Assembly (NCBI GenBank): GCA_900549055.1
Contig: URNB01000002.1
Span: forward strand, 1 to 48,357
DNA length: 48,357 nucleotides
Direction of reading: 5' to 3'
From: an uncultured Oscillospiraceae bacterium
GTDB taxonomy: Bacteria; Bacillota; Clostridia; Oscillospirales; Acutalibacteraceae
Below the pieces are notes generated by a model. It had not been told where the DNA came from, made no database searches, and was given only the letters and a program-made list of their open reading frames with translations. Below, one piece after another: positions 36,023 to 44,659 of this stretch. The position numbers were made by a program, and so were the translations under genes. Positions within the stretch are counted from its first letter, which is position 1. Every line of letters begins with the position of its first letter.

Positions 36023-37276
36023 ATGTGTTTAAGTAAAAAAATCTCTTTTTTTATAATATTTATTATTATTTATGTTTCAAATGATACATTACTATTCGGA
36101 ACAAATAAAAATCCTTTTTTCTTTTACCTACAATTTGTGTTTTTGATATCGGCAATGGTTCCATTGATTTTTGTGCGGCATAGTATTCAAAAAAATCAAA
36201 TTGTTTTAGTAATAGCGTTCGTTTTTTTGAACATAGGTACAATGTTAGTTAACTTTGAGATTGATATTAAGTATTTATATGAAATATTTGTTTATGTATT
36301 ATCGTTTCTGTTGGTTGTTTCTTTAGATTTTGATGTTTTCGTTTATCAGTATAAAAAAGTAATGTATATTCTTTCTGTTTTTTCAATCGTTTTATTTTTA
36401 GTATATTATTTTGCATATGGCGTTGTGATAAAGTTTCCATATATTTTTAATGATGCAGATATGAAGTTTTATTTCTTCGGTTTGGGATTTTTGCCTGCTT
36501 TTTCAAGTGCAATACCACGAAGTTATGGTATTTTTAGAGAACCGGGAGTTTATATAATTTTCCTTACTCTAGCAATTCTTTTTGAATTGTATTATTCTAA
36601 TTTAAAATCTCAAAAAAGAGTTTTTATATATTTTTTAGCGCTGCTTTTAACTTTTTCGACTGCTGCATACATTATTATTGCAATAATTGCTTTGGTTTAT
36701 ATGTTTTATTGCTTTAAAAATATTAATAATGGATTTAGTCATTTCAAATTTCTGTTTTTACTGGCGATTGTATTTGTTGCCGCTATTTTGATTTTTGGAT
36801 GGGATGATATTTCAAATACTGTTTTTGGAAAATTAGACAGTAGTAATAGTTCGAGAGATTCCAGAATCGGTTCTATCGTAGCAAATTTCAATATTGCAAA
36901 AGAAAATTTTATGACTGGGAAAGGTTGGACATATGTAATAGAGAATTTTGGCGAATATGCCTACCGTACAGGTTATAATTGCGGGCATAACACCAATACA
37001 TTATTAAAAATATTAGCAGTTCACGGAGTAGTTTATTTTATGCTTTCTGTGTATCTTATATTTAGATTTTGGAAAAAAGTTTCTTCTTCATTTTTTACTT
37101 CAATTATTCTTGGTGTAATTTTTATAATAGCTTTATCAAATGAAGATTTAAGTGTAAACTCTTTGATTTATGTATTAATGTTTTACGGAATTACAAATGG
37201 AAGGAGCATAAATCTAGATGAAGATTGCAATACTGAATTCGGTTCCATACGGCAGCACGGGCAAAATAGCATATGA
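36023..37276 (+). CDS. wzy: Wzy-like O-antigen/capsule polymerase
   Basis: This 417-residue very hydrophobic protein has about ten membrane segments and a short extracytoplasmic loop (about residues 265-310, SNSSRDSRIGSIVANFNIAKE). This is the usual outline of Wzy polymerases, whose sequence is poorly conserved; the call rests on topology and position between glycosyltransferases and Wzx. It joins lipid-linked repeat units at the outer face of the membrane. It is the most AT-rich gene in the window. GAGGAAG precedes the ATG. Its 3' end overlaps the next glycosyltransferase by 59 bases, more than normal, so the last 19 residues may not be native. Confidence 0.75.
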   Translation: MCLSKKISFFIIFIIIYVSNDTLLFGTNKNPFFFYLQFVFLISAMVPLIFVRHSIQKNQIVLVIAFVFLNIGTMLVNFEIDIKYLYEIFVYVLSFLLVVSLDFDVFVYQYKKVMYILSVFSIVLFLVYYFAYGVVIKFPYIFNDADMKFYFFGLGFLPAFSSAIPRSYGIFREPGVYIIFLTLAILFELYYSNLKSQKRVFIYFLALLLTFSTAAYIIIAIIALVYMFYCFKNINNGFSHFKFLFLLAIVFVAAILIFGWDDISNTVFGKLDSSNSSRDSRIGSIVANFNIAKENFMTGKGWTYVIENFGEYAYRTGYNCGHNTNTLLKILAVHGVVYFMLSVYLIFRFWKKVSSSFFTSIILGVIFIIALSNEDLSVNSLIYVLMFYGITNGRSINLDEDCNTEFGSIRQHGQNSI

Positions 37277-38438
37277 GATAACGAAAAGTGCTATAAATCA
37301 GGATAATATGGTGTTGCTTTTCTTTGGATATTCAAGTCATCCTTTGAGTGAAATTAAAATGAGCAGAGCATTTATCGGTAGTAAAATTAGCAAAATCACT
37401 CACATGATTTTATCAAATGTATTTGGGTTGAACGGCTGCTTTTCTTTTTTTTTAACACTGAAATTTTTGGTAATGCTTGATCGGTTTGAACCGGATATTA
37501 TTCATTTGCATAATTTGCATGGTTGGTATATAAATCTTCCTATGCTTTTTAAATACATAAAAAGGCATAATATAAAAACGGTCTGGACCCTGCACGATTG
37601 CTGGAGCTTTACCGGTCATTGTCCGTATTTTGATATGATAGGCTGCAATAAATGGAAAACTGGCTGCTACGGCTGTCCGCAGTATAAGGAATATCCGAAA
37701 AGCCTTTTTGATAATTCAAAATATATGTACCGCCTTAAAAAGAAATGGTTTACCGGTGTTGAAAATATGACGATAGTTACTCCGTCGGAGTGGCTGGCAA
37801 GCCTTGTTAAGGAATCATATTTAAAGGATTATCCCGTTAAGGTTATTAACAACGGTATTGACCTTAATGTTTTTAAACCGACCGAAAGCGATTTCAGGAA
37901 AAAATACGCTTTAGAGAATAAATATATTGTTTTGGGGGTTGCGTTCGGCTGGGGAAGGCGTAAGGGCTTGGATGTATTCGTTGAATTGGCAAGACGGCTT
38001 GATAAGGAAAAATACACGGTGGTTTTGGTGGGCACTGACGATAATGTCGATAAGCTGTTGCCGGAAAATATTATTTCGATTCACAGAACGCAGAATCAAA
38101 CCGAGCTTGCGGAAATTTATACGGCGGCAGATGTTTTTGCAAACCCCACAAGGGAAGAAAATTATCCGACTGTTAATATGGAAGCCCTCGCCTGCGGCAC
38201 TCCGGTTGTAACATTCAATACCGGCGGCAGCCCCGAAATGCTTGACGAAACCTGCGGAGCGGCAGTGGCAAAAAACGATATCGACGCTATGTATAACGAA
38301 ATAATACGGATTTGCGAAAAAAAGCCTTACAGCTTGGAGGCGTGTATAAAAAAAGCAAAGGGCTTTGATAAAAATGAAAAATTTGGAGAATATATAAGGC
38401 TATACGAGGTTTTAAATGAACAAAAACAGAGTTGTTAA
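37218..38438 (+). CDS. Family 4 glycosyltransferase
   Basis: This 406-residue GT4 enzyme opens with MKIAILNSVPYGSTGKIAYE and carries DIIHLHNLHGWYIN and VWTLHDCWSFTGHCPYFD, typical of capsule GT4 enzymes. A four-Cys patch follows (CPYFDMIGCNKWKTGCYGCP). The C-terminal half has YIVLGVAFGWGRRKGLDVFVE and FANPTREENYPTVNMEALAC (EX7E-type donor-binding pattern). AAGGAG (37201-37206) lies 11 bases before the ATG, inside the end of the polymerase gene. Composition rises from AT-rich at the 5' end towards the window's average at the 3' end, so the edge of the acquired segment may run through this gene. Confidence 0.9.
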   Translation: MKIAILNSVPYGSTGKIAYEITKSAINQDNMVLLFFGYSSHPLSEIKMSRAFIGSKISKITHMILSNVFGLNGCFSFFLTLKFLVMLDRFEPDIIHLHNLHGWYINLPMLFKYIKRHNIKTVWTLHDCWSFTGHCPYFDMIGCNKWKTGCYGCPQYKEYPKSLFDNSKYMYRLKKKWFTGVENMTIVTPSEWLASLVKESYLKDYPVKVINNGIDLNVFKPTESDFRKKYALENKYIVLGVAFGWGRRKGLDVFVELARRLDKEKYTVVLVGTDDNVDKLLPENIISIHRTQNQTELAEIYTAADVFANPTREENYPTVNMEALACGTPVVTFNTGGSPEMLDETCGAAVAKNDIDAMYNEIIRICEKKPYSLEACIKKAKGFDKNEKFGEYIRLYEVLNEQKQSC

Positions 38439-39741
38439 AAACGCCTCATGGATAATCGGGATACAGATTGTAAAATCATTGCTCGGCTTGGTTATTTCCA
38501 TGCTTACGGCAAGATTTTTAGGTCCGTCTAATTTCGGGCTTATAAATTATGCAGCGTCAATAGTGGCTTTTGTCACTCCGATTATGTATTTGGGCTTAAA
38601 CGGTGTATTGGTACAGGAAATCGTGAATACTCCGGAAAAGGAGGGCGAAATACTCGGCACATCCGTTACAATGACATTTTTGTCCTCGCTGTTATGTGTT
38701 ATCGGTGTGATTTCTTTTGCGGCAGCGGTGAACCGCGGAGAAAGGGAAACGGTCATTGTATGCGCCCTGTACAGCACGCTTCTGATATTCCAAAGCCTTG
38801 AATTGCTGAATTATTGGTTTCAGGCAAAGCTTTTGTCAAAATATGCGTCAGGCGTAGCTCTTTTTGCTTATGCTGTAATCTCGGGATATAAGATATATCT
38901 TTTGGCGGCGCATAAAAGTATTTATTGGTTTGCACTTTCCAATGCGCTTGATTATATGATAATTGTTATCGGGCTGTTTATTGTATATAAACGGCTCGGC
39001 GGCGGCAGACTGCGATTTAATTTAAGCACCGCAAGGCTGCTTTGGGGAAAAAGCCGATATTACATAGTTTCAAATATGATGATAGCGATATTTGCCCAGA
39101 CCGACAGAATAATGCTTAAGCTTATGATAAACGATGCGGCGACGGGATATTATTCGGCGGCTGTAGCCTGTGCGGGAATGACCGGATTTGTTTTCGTGGC
39201 GATAATAGACTCTTTCAGACCGTTGATATTCGATGACAAAAAAACAGATGAAATTCGTTATGAAAAAGACATGTGCCGGCTTTATGGGATTATAATCTAT
39301 CTTTCCCTGCTGCAAAGTCTTGTTATAACGCTTTTCTCCGGTCTTATTATCAAAATACTTTACGGAGCGGCTTATTCGGCGTCGATAAATGCGCTTAAGC
39401 TTATTGTGTGGTATACAACCTTTTCGTATCTCGGCTCTGTAAGAAACATATGGATCTTGGCGGAGAACAAACAAAAATATCTTTGGATAATAAATCTTTC
39501 CGGCGCGCTTGCAAATGTGGCGCTCAACTATATTTTAATACCGATAACGGGAATTATGGGAGCGGCGCTGGCTTCGCTCGTGACGCAGATATTCACGAAT
39601 GTAATAATCGGATTCATAATAAGACCCATAAGATACAGCAACACGCTGATGTTAAGGGCGTTGAATCCCAAGGAAATGACAAAGGCAATAAAGGTTTTGA
39701 TTAAAAGGGGAACAGCAGAAAATGAAAATAATGTCGGTTGA
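38416..39741 (+). CDS. wzx: Wzx-type oligosaccharide flippase
   Basis: This 441-residue membrane protein of the polysaccharide-transporter (MOP) superfamily has about 12-14 helices. It starts NASWIIGIQIVKSLLGLVIS and contains TARFLGPSNFGLINYAASIV, the family's N-terminal signature, and SNMMIAIFAQTDRIMLKLMI in the middle. It flips undecaprenyl-linked repeat units to the outer face for the Wzy polymerase. It overlaps the preceding glycosyltransferase by 23 bases and the next gene by 20, which indicates one operon with coupled translation. Confidence 0.92.
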   Translation: MNKNRVVKNASWIIGIQIVKSLLGLVISMLTARFLGPSNFGLINYAASIVAFVTPIMYLGLNGVLVQEIVNTPEKEGEILGTSVTMTFLSSLLCVIGVISFAAAVNRGERETVIVCALYSTLLIFQSLELLNYWFQAKLLSKYASGVALFAYAVISGYKIYLLAAHKSIYWFALSNALDYMIIVIGLFIVYKRLGGGRLRFNLSTARLLWGKSRYYIVSNMMIAIFAQTDRIMLKLMINDAATGYYSAAVACAGMTGFVFVAIIDSFRPLIFDDKKTDEIRYEKDMCRLYGIIIYLSLLQSLVITLFSGLIIKILYGAAYSASINALKLIVWYTTFSYLGSVRNIWILAENKQKYLWIINLSGALANVALNYILIPITGIMGAALASLVTQIFTNVIIGFIIRPIRYSNTLMLRALNPKEMTKAIKVLIKRGTAENENNVG

Positions 39742-40522
39742 AGAAGTTAAGCAAACAGAGCTCGGAATACTTACGGACATTGCGGATTTTTGCGATAAAA
39801 ACAGCATTATATATTTTTTGGCATACGGAACGCTTATAGGCGCTGTTCGGCATCACGGATTTATACCGTGGGACGATGATGTGGATATTTGGATGCCGAG
39901 AAAAGATTACAATAAATTTATAGAAATATACAAAAGCGACAAATACAAGGCGGTATCCCCGTACGATAAAATGGCAAGGCATTCGATGCTAAAGGTTATT
40001 GATACACGAACCGCGAAAATAGAACCTTGCGTTGATTACAAAGACGGTCACCTCGGTGTAGATGTTGATGTTTTCCCTTTGGACGGAGAGCCCGATACCG
40101 ATGAGGAGTTTGAAAAGTGGTATAAAAAGCTTTATAGGTTATACAAAAACTATCACTACCTTTCGGTTGACCCAAAGAGTTCAAGAGGTTGCTTTGTATA
40201 TTATTGCTTTTACAAACTTTTCGGTTCAAAGAAGATTACCGTTTTGAAAAAGGCGGATGGATTGCATAAGAAATATCCTTATGAAAAAAGTGAATTTGTC
40301 GGTGCAGTAGAAACTATCTTTAATTTCCAGCAAAACCGTTTTAAAAAAGAATGGTTTTCGGAAAGTATTGAAATGGATTTTGAAAACAAAAGGTTCAAAG
40401 TCCCGATAGGCTATGACAAAATTCTGACGCAGATGTATGGCGATTATATGAAATTGCCGCCTAAAGAAAAACAAATTACGCACCATTCAAATAATAATTA
40501 TTGGTTAGAGGAGCAGTTATGA
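39722..40522 (+). CDS. LicD family phosphotransferase
   Basis: This 266-residue soluble LicD-type enzyme, with a nucleotidyltransferase-like fold, moves a phospho-alcohol (phosphocholine, glycerol phosphate or ribitol phosphate) from a CDP-activated donor to a sugar. The core motif is present: FLAYGTLIGAVRHHGFIPWD followed by the metal-binding DDDVDIWMPR. The next gene is a glycerol-3-phosphate cytidylyltransferase-like enzyme that overlaps it (ATGA), so the donor here may be CDP-glycerol or similar rather than CDP-choline. The donor assignment is inference from that pair. Confidence 0.9.
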   Translation: MKIMSVEEVKQTELGILTDIADFCDKNSIIYFLAYGTLIGAVRHHGFIPWDDDVDIWMPRKDYNKFIEIYKSDKYKAVSPYDKMARHSMLKVIDTRTAKIEPCVDYKDGHLGVDVDVFPLDGEPDTDEEFEKWYKKLYRLYKNYHYLSVDPKSSRGCFVYYCFYKLFGSKKITVLKKADGLHKKYPYEKSEFVGAVETIFNFQQNRFKKEWFSESIEMDFENKRFKVPIGYDKILTQMYGDYMKLPPKEKQITHHSNNNYWLEEQL

Positions 40523-40953
40523 AGAAATACAGAATAGGTTATACTTGCGGAGTATTTGATTTGTTTCATGTCGGTCATTTGAATTTGTTGGAAAGATGTA
40601 AGGAACAATGCGATTATCTTATTGTCGGCATGTGCGATGATAAATATGTCCGTGAAGTCAAGAAAAAAGAGCCTGTGATAAATGAGGATGATAGGTTGAG
40701 AATTCTTAATGCTTTAAAATGTGTGGACAGAGCCGAAAAGGTCGATATTGAAACAACAAACGATAAAATGCTTGCATGGAACAGATTTAAATTCGATGTA
40801 TTATTTTCCGGCGATGACTGGAAGGGCTCGGAACGGTATTTAAAAACCGAGGAACAATTCAAAAAAATAGGAGCTTCAATCGAATATCTTCCGTATACAC
40901 AGGGAGTTTCCAGCTCCGGCATTAAAAAGAAAATTTCGGGTGAGGAAAAATGA
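40519..40953 (+). CDS. Cytidylyltransferase (TagD/glycerol-3-phosphate cytidylyltransferase-like)
   Basis: This 144-residue enzyme of the cytidylyltransferase family makes a CDP-activated alcohol from CTP and an alcohol phosphate. The family signature YTCGVFDLFHVGHLNLLE carries the HxGH motif; RLRILNALKCVD and YTQGVSSSGIKKK (the RTxGISTT-like C-terminal motif) are also present. The start is ATG 40519 with AGAGGAGC upstream, overlapping the LicD stop; an earlier GTG at 40501 is less likely. Length is close to TagD (about 130 residues). Together with LicD it could decorate the polysaccharide with phosphoglycerol. Confidence 0.9.
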   Translation: MKKYRIGYTCGVFDLFHVGHLNLLERCKEQCDYLIVGMCDDKYVREVKKKEPVINEDDRLRILNALKCVDRAEKVDIETTNDKMLAWNRFKFDVLFSGDDWKGSERYLKTEEQFKKIGASIEYLPYTQGVSSSGIKKKISGEEK

Positions 40954-41990
40954 GTCTGTTCAAAAACAAAACCTTAATGATAACCGGCGGGACGGGGTCG
41001 TTCGGCAACGCCGTGCTTAACCGCTTTCTTGAAACGGATATAGGCGAGATCCGCATTTTTTCAAGAGACGAAAAAAAGCAGGACGATATGCGCCACGAAT
41101 TCCAAAGCAAGCTGCCGGAGTCGGCGGATAAGATCAAATTTTACATAGGCGATGTGAGGGATATTCAGTCGATTAAAAACGCCGTTCACGGCGTAGATTA
41201 TATTTTTCACGCCGCGGCGCTCAAGCAGGTGCCGTCCTGCGAGTTTTTCCCCATGGAGGCGGTGCGCACAAATGTTATCGGAACGGATAATGTTTTGACC
41301 GCCGCTATTGACGAAGGGGTAGAAAGTGTGATATGCTTATCTACGGATAAGGCGGCTTACCCCATAAATGCAATGGGAATCACAAAGGCGCTTGAGGAAA
41401 AGGTCGCGGTTGCGCGTTCGAGAAGCTCGGGCAAGACTAAAATTTGCTGCACTCGTTACGGCAATGTTATGTGCTCGCGCGGCAGTGTTATCCCGCTGTG
41501 GATCGACCAGATAAAAAAGGGTCTGCCGATAACCGTAACAGAGCCTTTGATGACCCGCTTTATAATGTCGCTTGAGGAGGCGGTCGATTTGGTGCTTTTC
41601 GCCTTTGAACACGGCGAAAACGGCGATCTGCTTATACAAAAGGCGCCCGCCTGCACAATTGAAACACAGGCAAGAGCGGTTTGCGAGCTGTTCGGCGGAA
41701 ATCCTGAAAATATAAAGGTCATAGGCATCCGCCACGGCGAGAAAATGTACGAAACGCTGCTTACCAACGAGGAATGCGCGAAGGCAGTGGATATGGGAGA
41801 GTTCTACCGCGTGCCGGCGGATAACAGAGGTCTTAACTACGATAAATACTTCAGCGAGGGCGATGAGGAACGCAACACGCTGTCGGAATTTAATTCGCAT
41901 AACACAAAAATGCTGAATGTTGAAGAGACCAAGGCGAAAATTGCGGCGCTTGCATATATACAAAGGGAGCTTGCGGAATTAAATTTATAA
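40950..41990 (+). CDS. capE: UDP-N-acetylglucosamine 4,6-dehydratase/5-epimerase, CapE/FnlA-like
   Basis: This 346-residue extended short-chain dehydrogenase carries out the first step from UDP-GlcNAc to UDP-N-acetyl-L-fucosamine. The NAD-binding TGGTGSFG is at residues 12-19. VRDIQSIKNAVHGVDYIFHA and AALKQVPSCEFFPMEAVRTN are hallmarks of the FlaA1/CapE group, and the catalytic region INAMGITKALEEK has Met in place of the usual Tyr, as expected. A C-terminal extension (about 290-346, NRGLNYDKYF) fits CapE. It overlaps the cytidylyltransferase gene by four bases. The presence of CapF- and CapG-like genes downstream makes the L-FucNAc pathway more likely than pseudaminic acid synthesis. Confidence 0.9.
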   Translation: MSLFKNKTLMITGGTGSFGNAVLNRFLETDIGEIRIFSRDEKKQDDMRHEFQSKLPESADKIKFYIGDVRDIQSIKNAVHGVDYIFHAAALKQVPSCEFFPMEAVRTNVIGTDNVLTAAIDEGVESVICLSTDKAAYPINAMGITKALEEKVAVARSRSSGKTKICCTRYGNVMCSRGSVIPLWIDQIKKGLPITVTEPLMTRFIMSLEEAVDLVLFAFEHGENGDLLIQKAPACTIETQARAVCELFGGNPENIKVIGIRHGEKMYETLLTNEECAKAVDMGEFYRVPADNRGLNYDKYFSEGDEERNTLSEFNSHNTKMLNVEETKAKIAALAYIQRELAELNL

Positions 41991-42005
41991 TTCGGAGAAT
42001 TTAAA

Positions 42006-43208
42006 ATGACTGACTTTCAAATCGGCATATTAAAGCTTGTAAAAAGTGCGCTTACGGGCGAGAGTGTTTCGGTTCCGGAGGACTTTGACTGGGAAGAGGC
42101 GCTGACAACCGCAAAAAAGCATCAGATAATACCGGTGATCTATTACGGCGCTAAGTATTCATCTCTTACCCCGCCGGAGGATATAATGCGGATTTTGGAG
42201 CTTGCGACTTTCAAGAGCGTCGCATTTTCGCAGAATCAGCTTTACGCGCTTGACTGCATATACAAGGCGTTCGATGAAAACGGAATCGATTATATGCCGC
42301 TTAAGGGCGCATGCCTTAAGCTTATTTACCCGCAGCCCGAGCTTAGATTAATGGGAGACGCGGATATACTTATAAGATATGAGCAGTACGGAAAAATACG
42401 CCCGATTATGACTGCGCTCGGCTTTAATGAGGTGCTCGAAAGCGATCATGAGCTTGTATGGGATAAAAAGGGAATTTTGCATGCCGAGCTGCATAAGCGG
42501 CTTATTCCATCGTATAATAAAGACTATTATGAATACTACGGCGACGGCTGGCGCTTTGCCCGGCGGGGGGACGGTTGTCGGTATGACATGCGGGATGAGG
42601 ATACTTATGTATATCTTTTCACCCATTATGCCAAGCACTACCGTGACGGCGGCATAGGCATACGCCATATGACGGATTTGTATGTTTTTTCGGATAAGCA
42701 CCCCGGTCTTGATTTCGGCTATATTGAGCGTGAGCTTGAAAAGCTGCGGCTGGCGGAGTTTTACAAAAACACCGAGCATACACTTAAGGTTTGGTTCGGC
42801 GGGGAAGAGCCTGATAATATGTCCGACCGCATAACAAATACAATTTTCGGCAGCGGCTCTTACGGCACGCATGATACGCATGTTTTATCCGCCGCAGTCA
42901 AAACGGCGGGAGAGGAAAGCAGCGAGAACGCTATCAGAAAAAATCTGTTTTTAAACCGAATGTTCCCGACCTGCAGCGCAATGGCTTCAAGATATAAATG
43001 CCTTAAAAATCATCCGTCGCTGCTGCCGCTAATGTGGGTAGTGCGCTTTTTGCAGATACCGTTCCGCCGCGGCAGTATAAGGCGAAATGTCGATTTGGCA
43101 AAAATAGCAGAGCCGGACAAGGTGATAGCTTACAGAAAAGAACTTGAAGCGGTGGGTCTTAAATTCAATTTTAAGGAGACCAGCTATGAAAAGTCAAGAG
43201 AAAAATAA
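42006..43208 (+). CDS. Uncharacterised nucleotidyltransferase-family protein
   Basis: This 400-residue protein of the NTP_transf_5-like family has a KHQIIPVIYYGAK segment followed by IDYMPLKGACLKLIYPQPEL and RLMGDADILI, whose two Asp residues resemble the metal-binding pair of nucleotidyltransferases. Such proteins occur in capsule and peptide-modification loci, but their substrate is not established. It follows capE by 15 bases in the same direction. Its last codons overlap a second translation start (AAGGAG and ATG at 43186) and end just before the IS110 transposase, so the C-terminus (NFKETSYEKSREK) may lie at, or even partly within, the element's end. Confidence 0.8.
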   Translation: MTDFQIGILKLVKSALTGESVSVPEDFDWEEALTTAKKHQIIPVIYYGAKYSSLTPPEDIMRILELATFKSVAFSQNQLYALDCIYKAFDENGIDYMPLKGACLKLIYPQPELRLMGDADILIRYEQYGKIRPIMTALGFNEVLESDHELVWDKKGILHAELHKRLIPSYNKDYYEYYGDGWRFARRGDGCRYDMRDEDTYVYLFTHYAKHYRDGGIGIRHMTDLYVFSDKHPGLDFGYIERELEKLRLAEFYKNTEHTLKVWFGGEEPDNMSDRITNTIFGSGSYGTHDTHVLSAAVKTAGEESSENAIRKNLFLNRMFPTCSAMASRYKCLKNHPSLLPLMWVVRFLQIPFRRGSIRRNVDLAKIAEPDKVIAYRKELEAVGLKFNFKETSYEKSREK

Positions 43209-43227
43209 GATTAAACAAGACGGGTAG
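43173..43227 (+). pseudogene. Translation start of a gene cut off by the IS110 element
   Basis: A strong RBS, AAGGAG (43173-43178), is followed seven bases later by ATG (43186), giving MKSQEKNKIKQDG before a stop at 43225-43227, inside the IS110 transposase 3' region. The site overlaps the end of the nucleotidyltransferase gene as normal in this operon. It looks like the first codons of a gene whose body was displaced or lost when IS110 inserted. I did not find the rest at 44600-44731. Confidence 0.4.
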
Positions 43228-44595
43228 GATCGAACAGAACATTGTGCTTTAGGAGGGTGAAAATAACGCGAACAAGTTTATGAGCGACATGACCTAAAGC
43301 ACCGTAGTGACTGAGACCTTGAGAAAGTTTCAGTTGGTAATAATTGAAAAAGGTATCGTTTTTTAAAGTGAGCTGCCAAGCGGAATTGATTAAAGCGAAA
43401 CGAAGTATTTTAGAACCGCGTTTGGACATCTTTGTGGAACGTGCTTTAAACTTGCCGGACTGACAAACGGTAGGGTCAAGACCTGCGTAAGCCAAAAGCT
43501 TGGCAGGTGAAGCGAAACGGTCAATATTTCCGATTTCACCTAAAATCATCGCACCGTCAATAGCGCCGATTCCGGGAATGGACATAATAACGGAATCAAG
43601 CTCACAAATAGTATCTTTAATAACATTTTCAATCTCATCAATTTGCTGTTCCAATAGCTCAATTTGCTGAATGGTTTGAGCTATTTGAATGGATATGTAG
43701 GGGTTCTTCACTCCTACGGAGGATTTAGCCAGACTTTTTAAGGCTTCGGCCGTACTTCTTGAAAATCGTCCGCGAGACGCATTTGAGAGGAGCCTGCTTA
43801 AAGAATCTAAGCGTAAGGCGGCTATCTCTGCGGGTGAAGAACACCGTTTCAAGAGCGTATAGCAGGTGGAAATGTGAATGCCGGATTTAAAAAAAGAAAG
43901 CAATTCGGGGAAAAGCAGGTTGACATATCCCGAAAGCTGAATTTTGAGTCTTGCCTTGGATTTTTTGAGGCTTTGACGAAAACGGCAGAGGGATTTCAGC
44001 TTTAATGATTGCGTATCCTGCTCGGTGTATAAGCGATAAGAATTGACCATAAGAGATTTAATAATCAAAAGAGTATCAACCTTATCGGTTTTGGTTTTTC
44101 TGATGTTGGTTTTACGCAAAGCAGCGATTTGAATAGGATTGATCACAGCAAGCTTGTAACCGGAATCAAAAAGAAAACAAATAAGGTTTTCGGAATAGAT
44201 ACCGGTAGATTCAAGACCGATGATCAATTGCTCTTTCGGAAAAGAAGCGATTTTTGAAATGAACTTCGCAAATCCGGGCGCGTCGTTGTCAAAAGCAAAG
44301 GGTTCAACGAGAACAACGCCGTCCGAATCCGCGGCAGCTGCGTAATGTGTGGTTTTGGCTACATCAATACCGACATAAATCATACAAAGGACCTCCGAAA
44401 AGATGGGATACACCGCACCGAGCCAACGGAAAATATCCGCGTAAACTTGCGTGACATAAAGAATCGCAAAAGCGTTCTATCCAGCTATAAACATTTAGAA
44501 TAAATCCGTGGCAATACACTCCTTAAAGTCATCAATGTGACAAGAACAAATAAAAAGTCCACGGTGTTCTGAATAATTATATCACAAATCCGACC
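43189..44595 (-). mobile_element. IS110-family insertion sequence (approximate ends)
   Basis: The element comprises the transposase (43211-44383, minus) plus about 200 non-coding bases upstream, as in the IS110 group where the left end holds the bridge RNA. Elements of this family have no clear terminal repeats, so the borders are estimates: the transposase-3' side near 43189-43210 and the other side near 44585-44600. It lies within the polysaccharide operon in opposite orientation and separates the nucleotidyltransferase from capF. Confidence 0.7.
43211..44383 (-). CDS. IS110-family transposase (bridge-RNA recombinase)
   Basis: This 390-residue DEDD recombinase of the IS110 family has an N-terminal RuvC-like domain with Asp7 (GIDVAKTTHY), Glu58 (GLESTGIY) and the Asp pair in KTKTDKVD (about 100 and 103). 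The C-terminal Tnp domain begins IPGIGAIDGAMILGEIG and carries the family Ser in PTVCQSGKF. The start is set at 44383 because GGAGGT lies eight bases upstream; an earlier in-frame start at 44413 has none. No frameshift is seen, so it may be active. It is antisense to the operon it sits in. Confidence 0.93.
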   Translation of the reverse strand: MIYVGIDVAKTTHYAAAADSDGVVLVEPFAFDNDAPGFAKFISKIASFPKEQLIIGLESTGIYSENLICFLFDSGYKLAVINPIQIAALRKTNIRKTKTDKVDTLLIIKSLMVNSYRLYTEQDTQSLKLKSLCRFRQSLKKSKARLKIQLSGYVNLLFPELLSFFKSGIHISTCYTLLKRCSSPAEIAALRLDSLSRLLSNASRGRFSRSTAEALKSLAKSSVGVKNPYISIQIAQTIQQIELLEQQIDEIENVIKDTICELDSVIMSIPGIGAIDGAMILGEIGNIDRFASPAKLLAYAGLDPTVCQSGKFKARSTKMSKRGSKILRFALINSAWQLTLKNDTFFNYYQLKLSQGLSHYGALGHVAHKLVRVIFTLLKHNVLFDPTRLV

Positions 44596-44599
44596 CTAC
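44384..44599 (-). ncRNA. IS110 left non-coding end, candidate bridge RNA
   Basis: About 215 non-coding bases precede the transposase start, the place where IS110-group elements encode the bridge RNA that pairs with target and donor DNA. On the minus strand an extended -10 (TGATATAAT; TATAAT at 44581-44576) sits within about 20 bases of the presumed end, as expected if the promoter is completed by a -35 from the other end in the circular form. I did not fold the RNA. The call rests on family knowledge and position. Confidence 0.45.
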
Positions 44600-44659
44600 G
44601 GCGCGGTGCGCCGCATATAAAAAGCTTCAGTCGCTGCGCTCCCTCGGCTTTTTATATGC
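44600..44659. repeat. Two adjacent hairpins downstream of the IS110 end
   Basis: GGCGC-GGT-GCGCC (44600-44612) is followed directly by a perfect 13-bp inverted repeat (GCATATAAAAAGC at 44613-44625 with GCTTTTTATATGC at 44647-44659) enclosing a GC-rich 21-base loop. It may be a terminator-like palindrome or an extragenic palindromic repeat into which the IS inserted. The following 70 bases up to capF contain no clear promoter or RBS. Confidence 0.6.

Noticed and set aside
41337..41963. 208-codon minus-strand ORF opposite capE
   Set aside because: It is a shadow of the capE frame; the forward product has all the family motifs.
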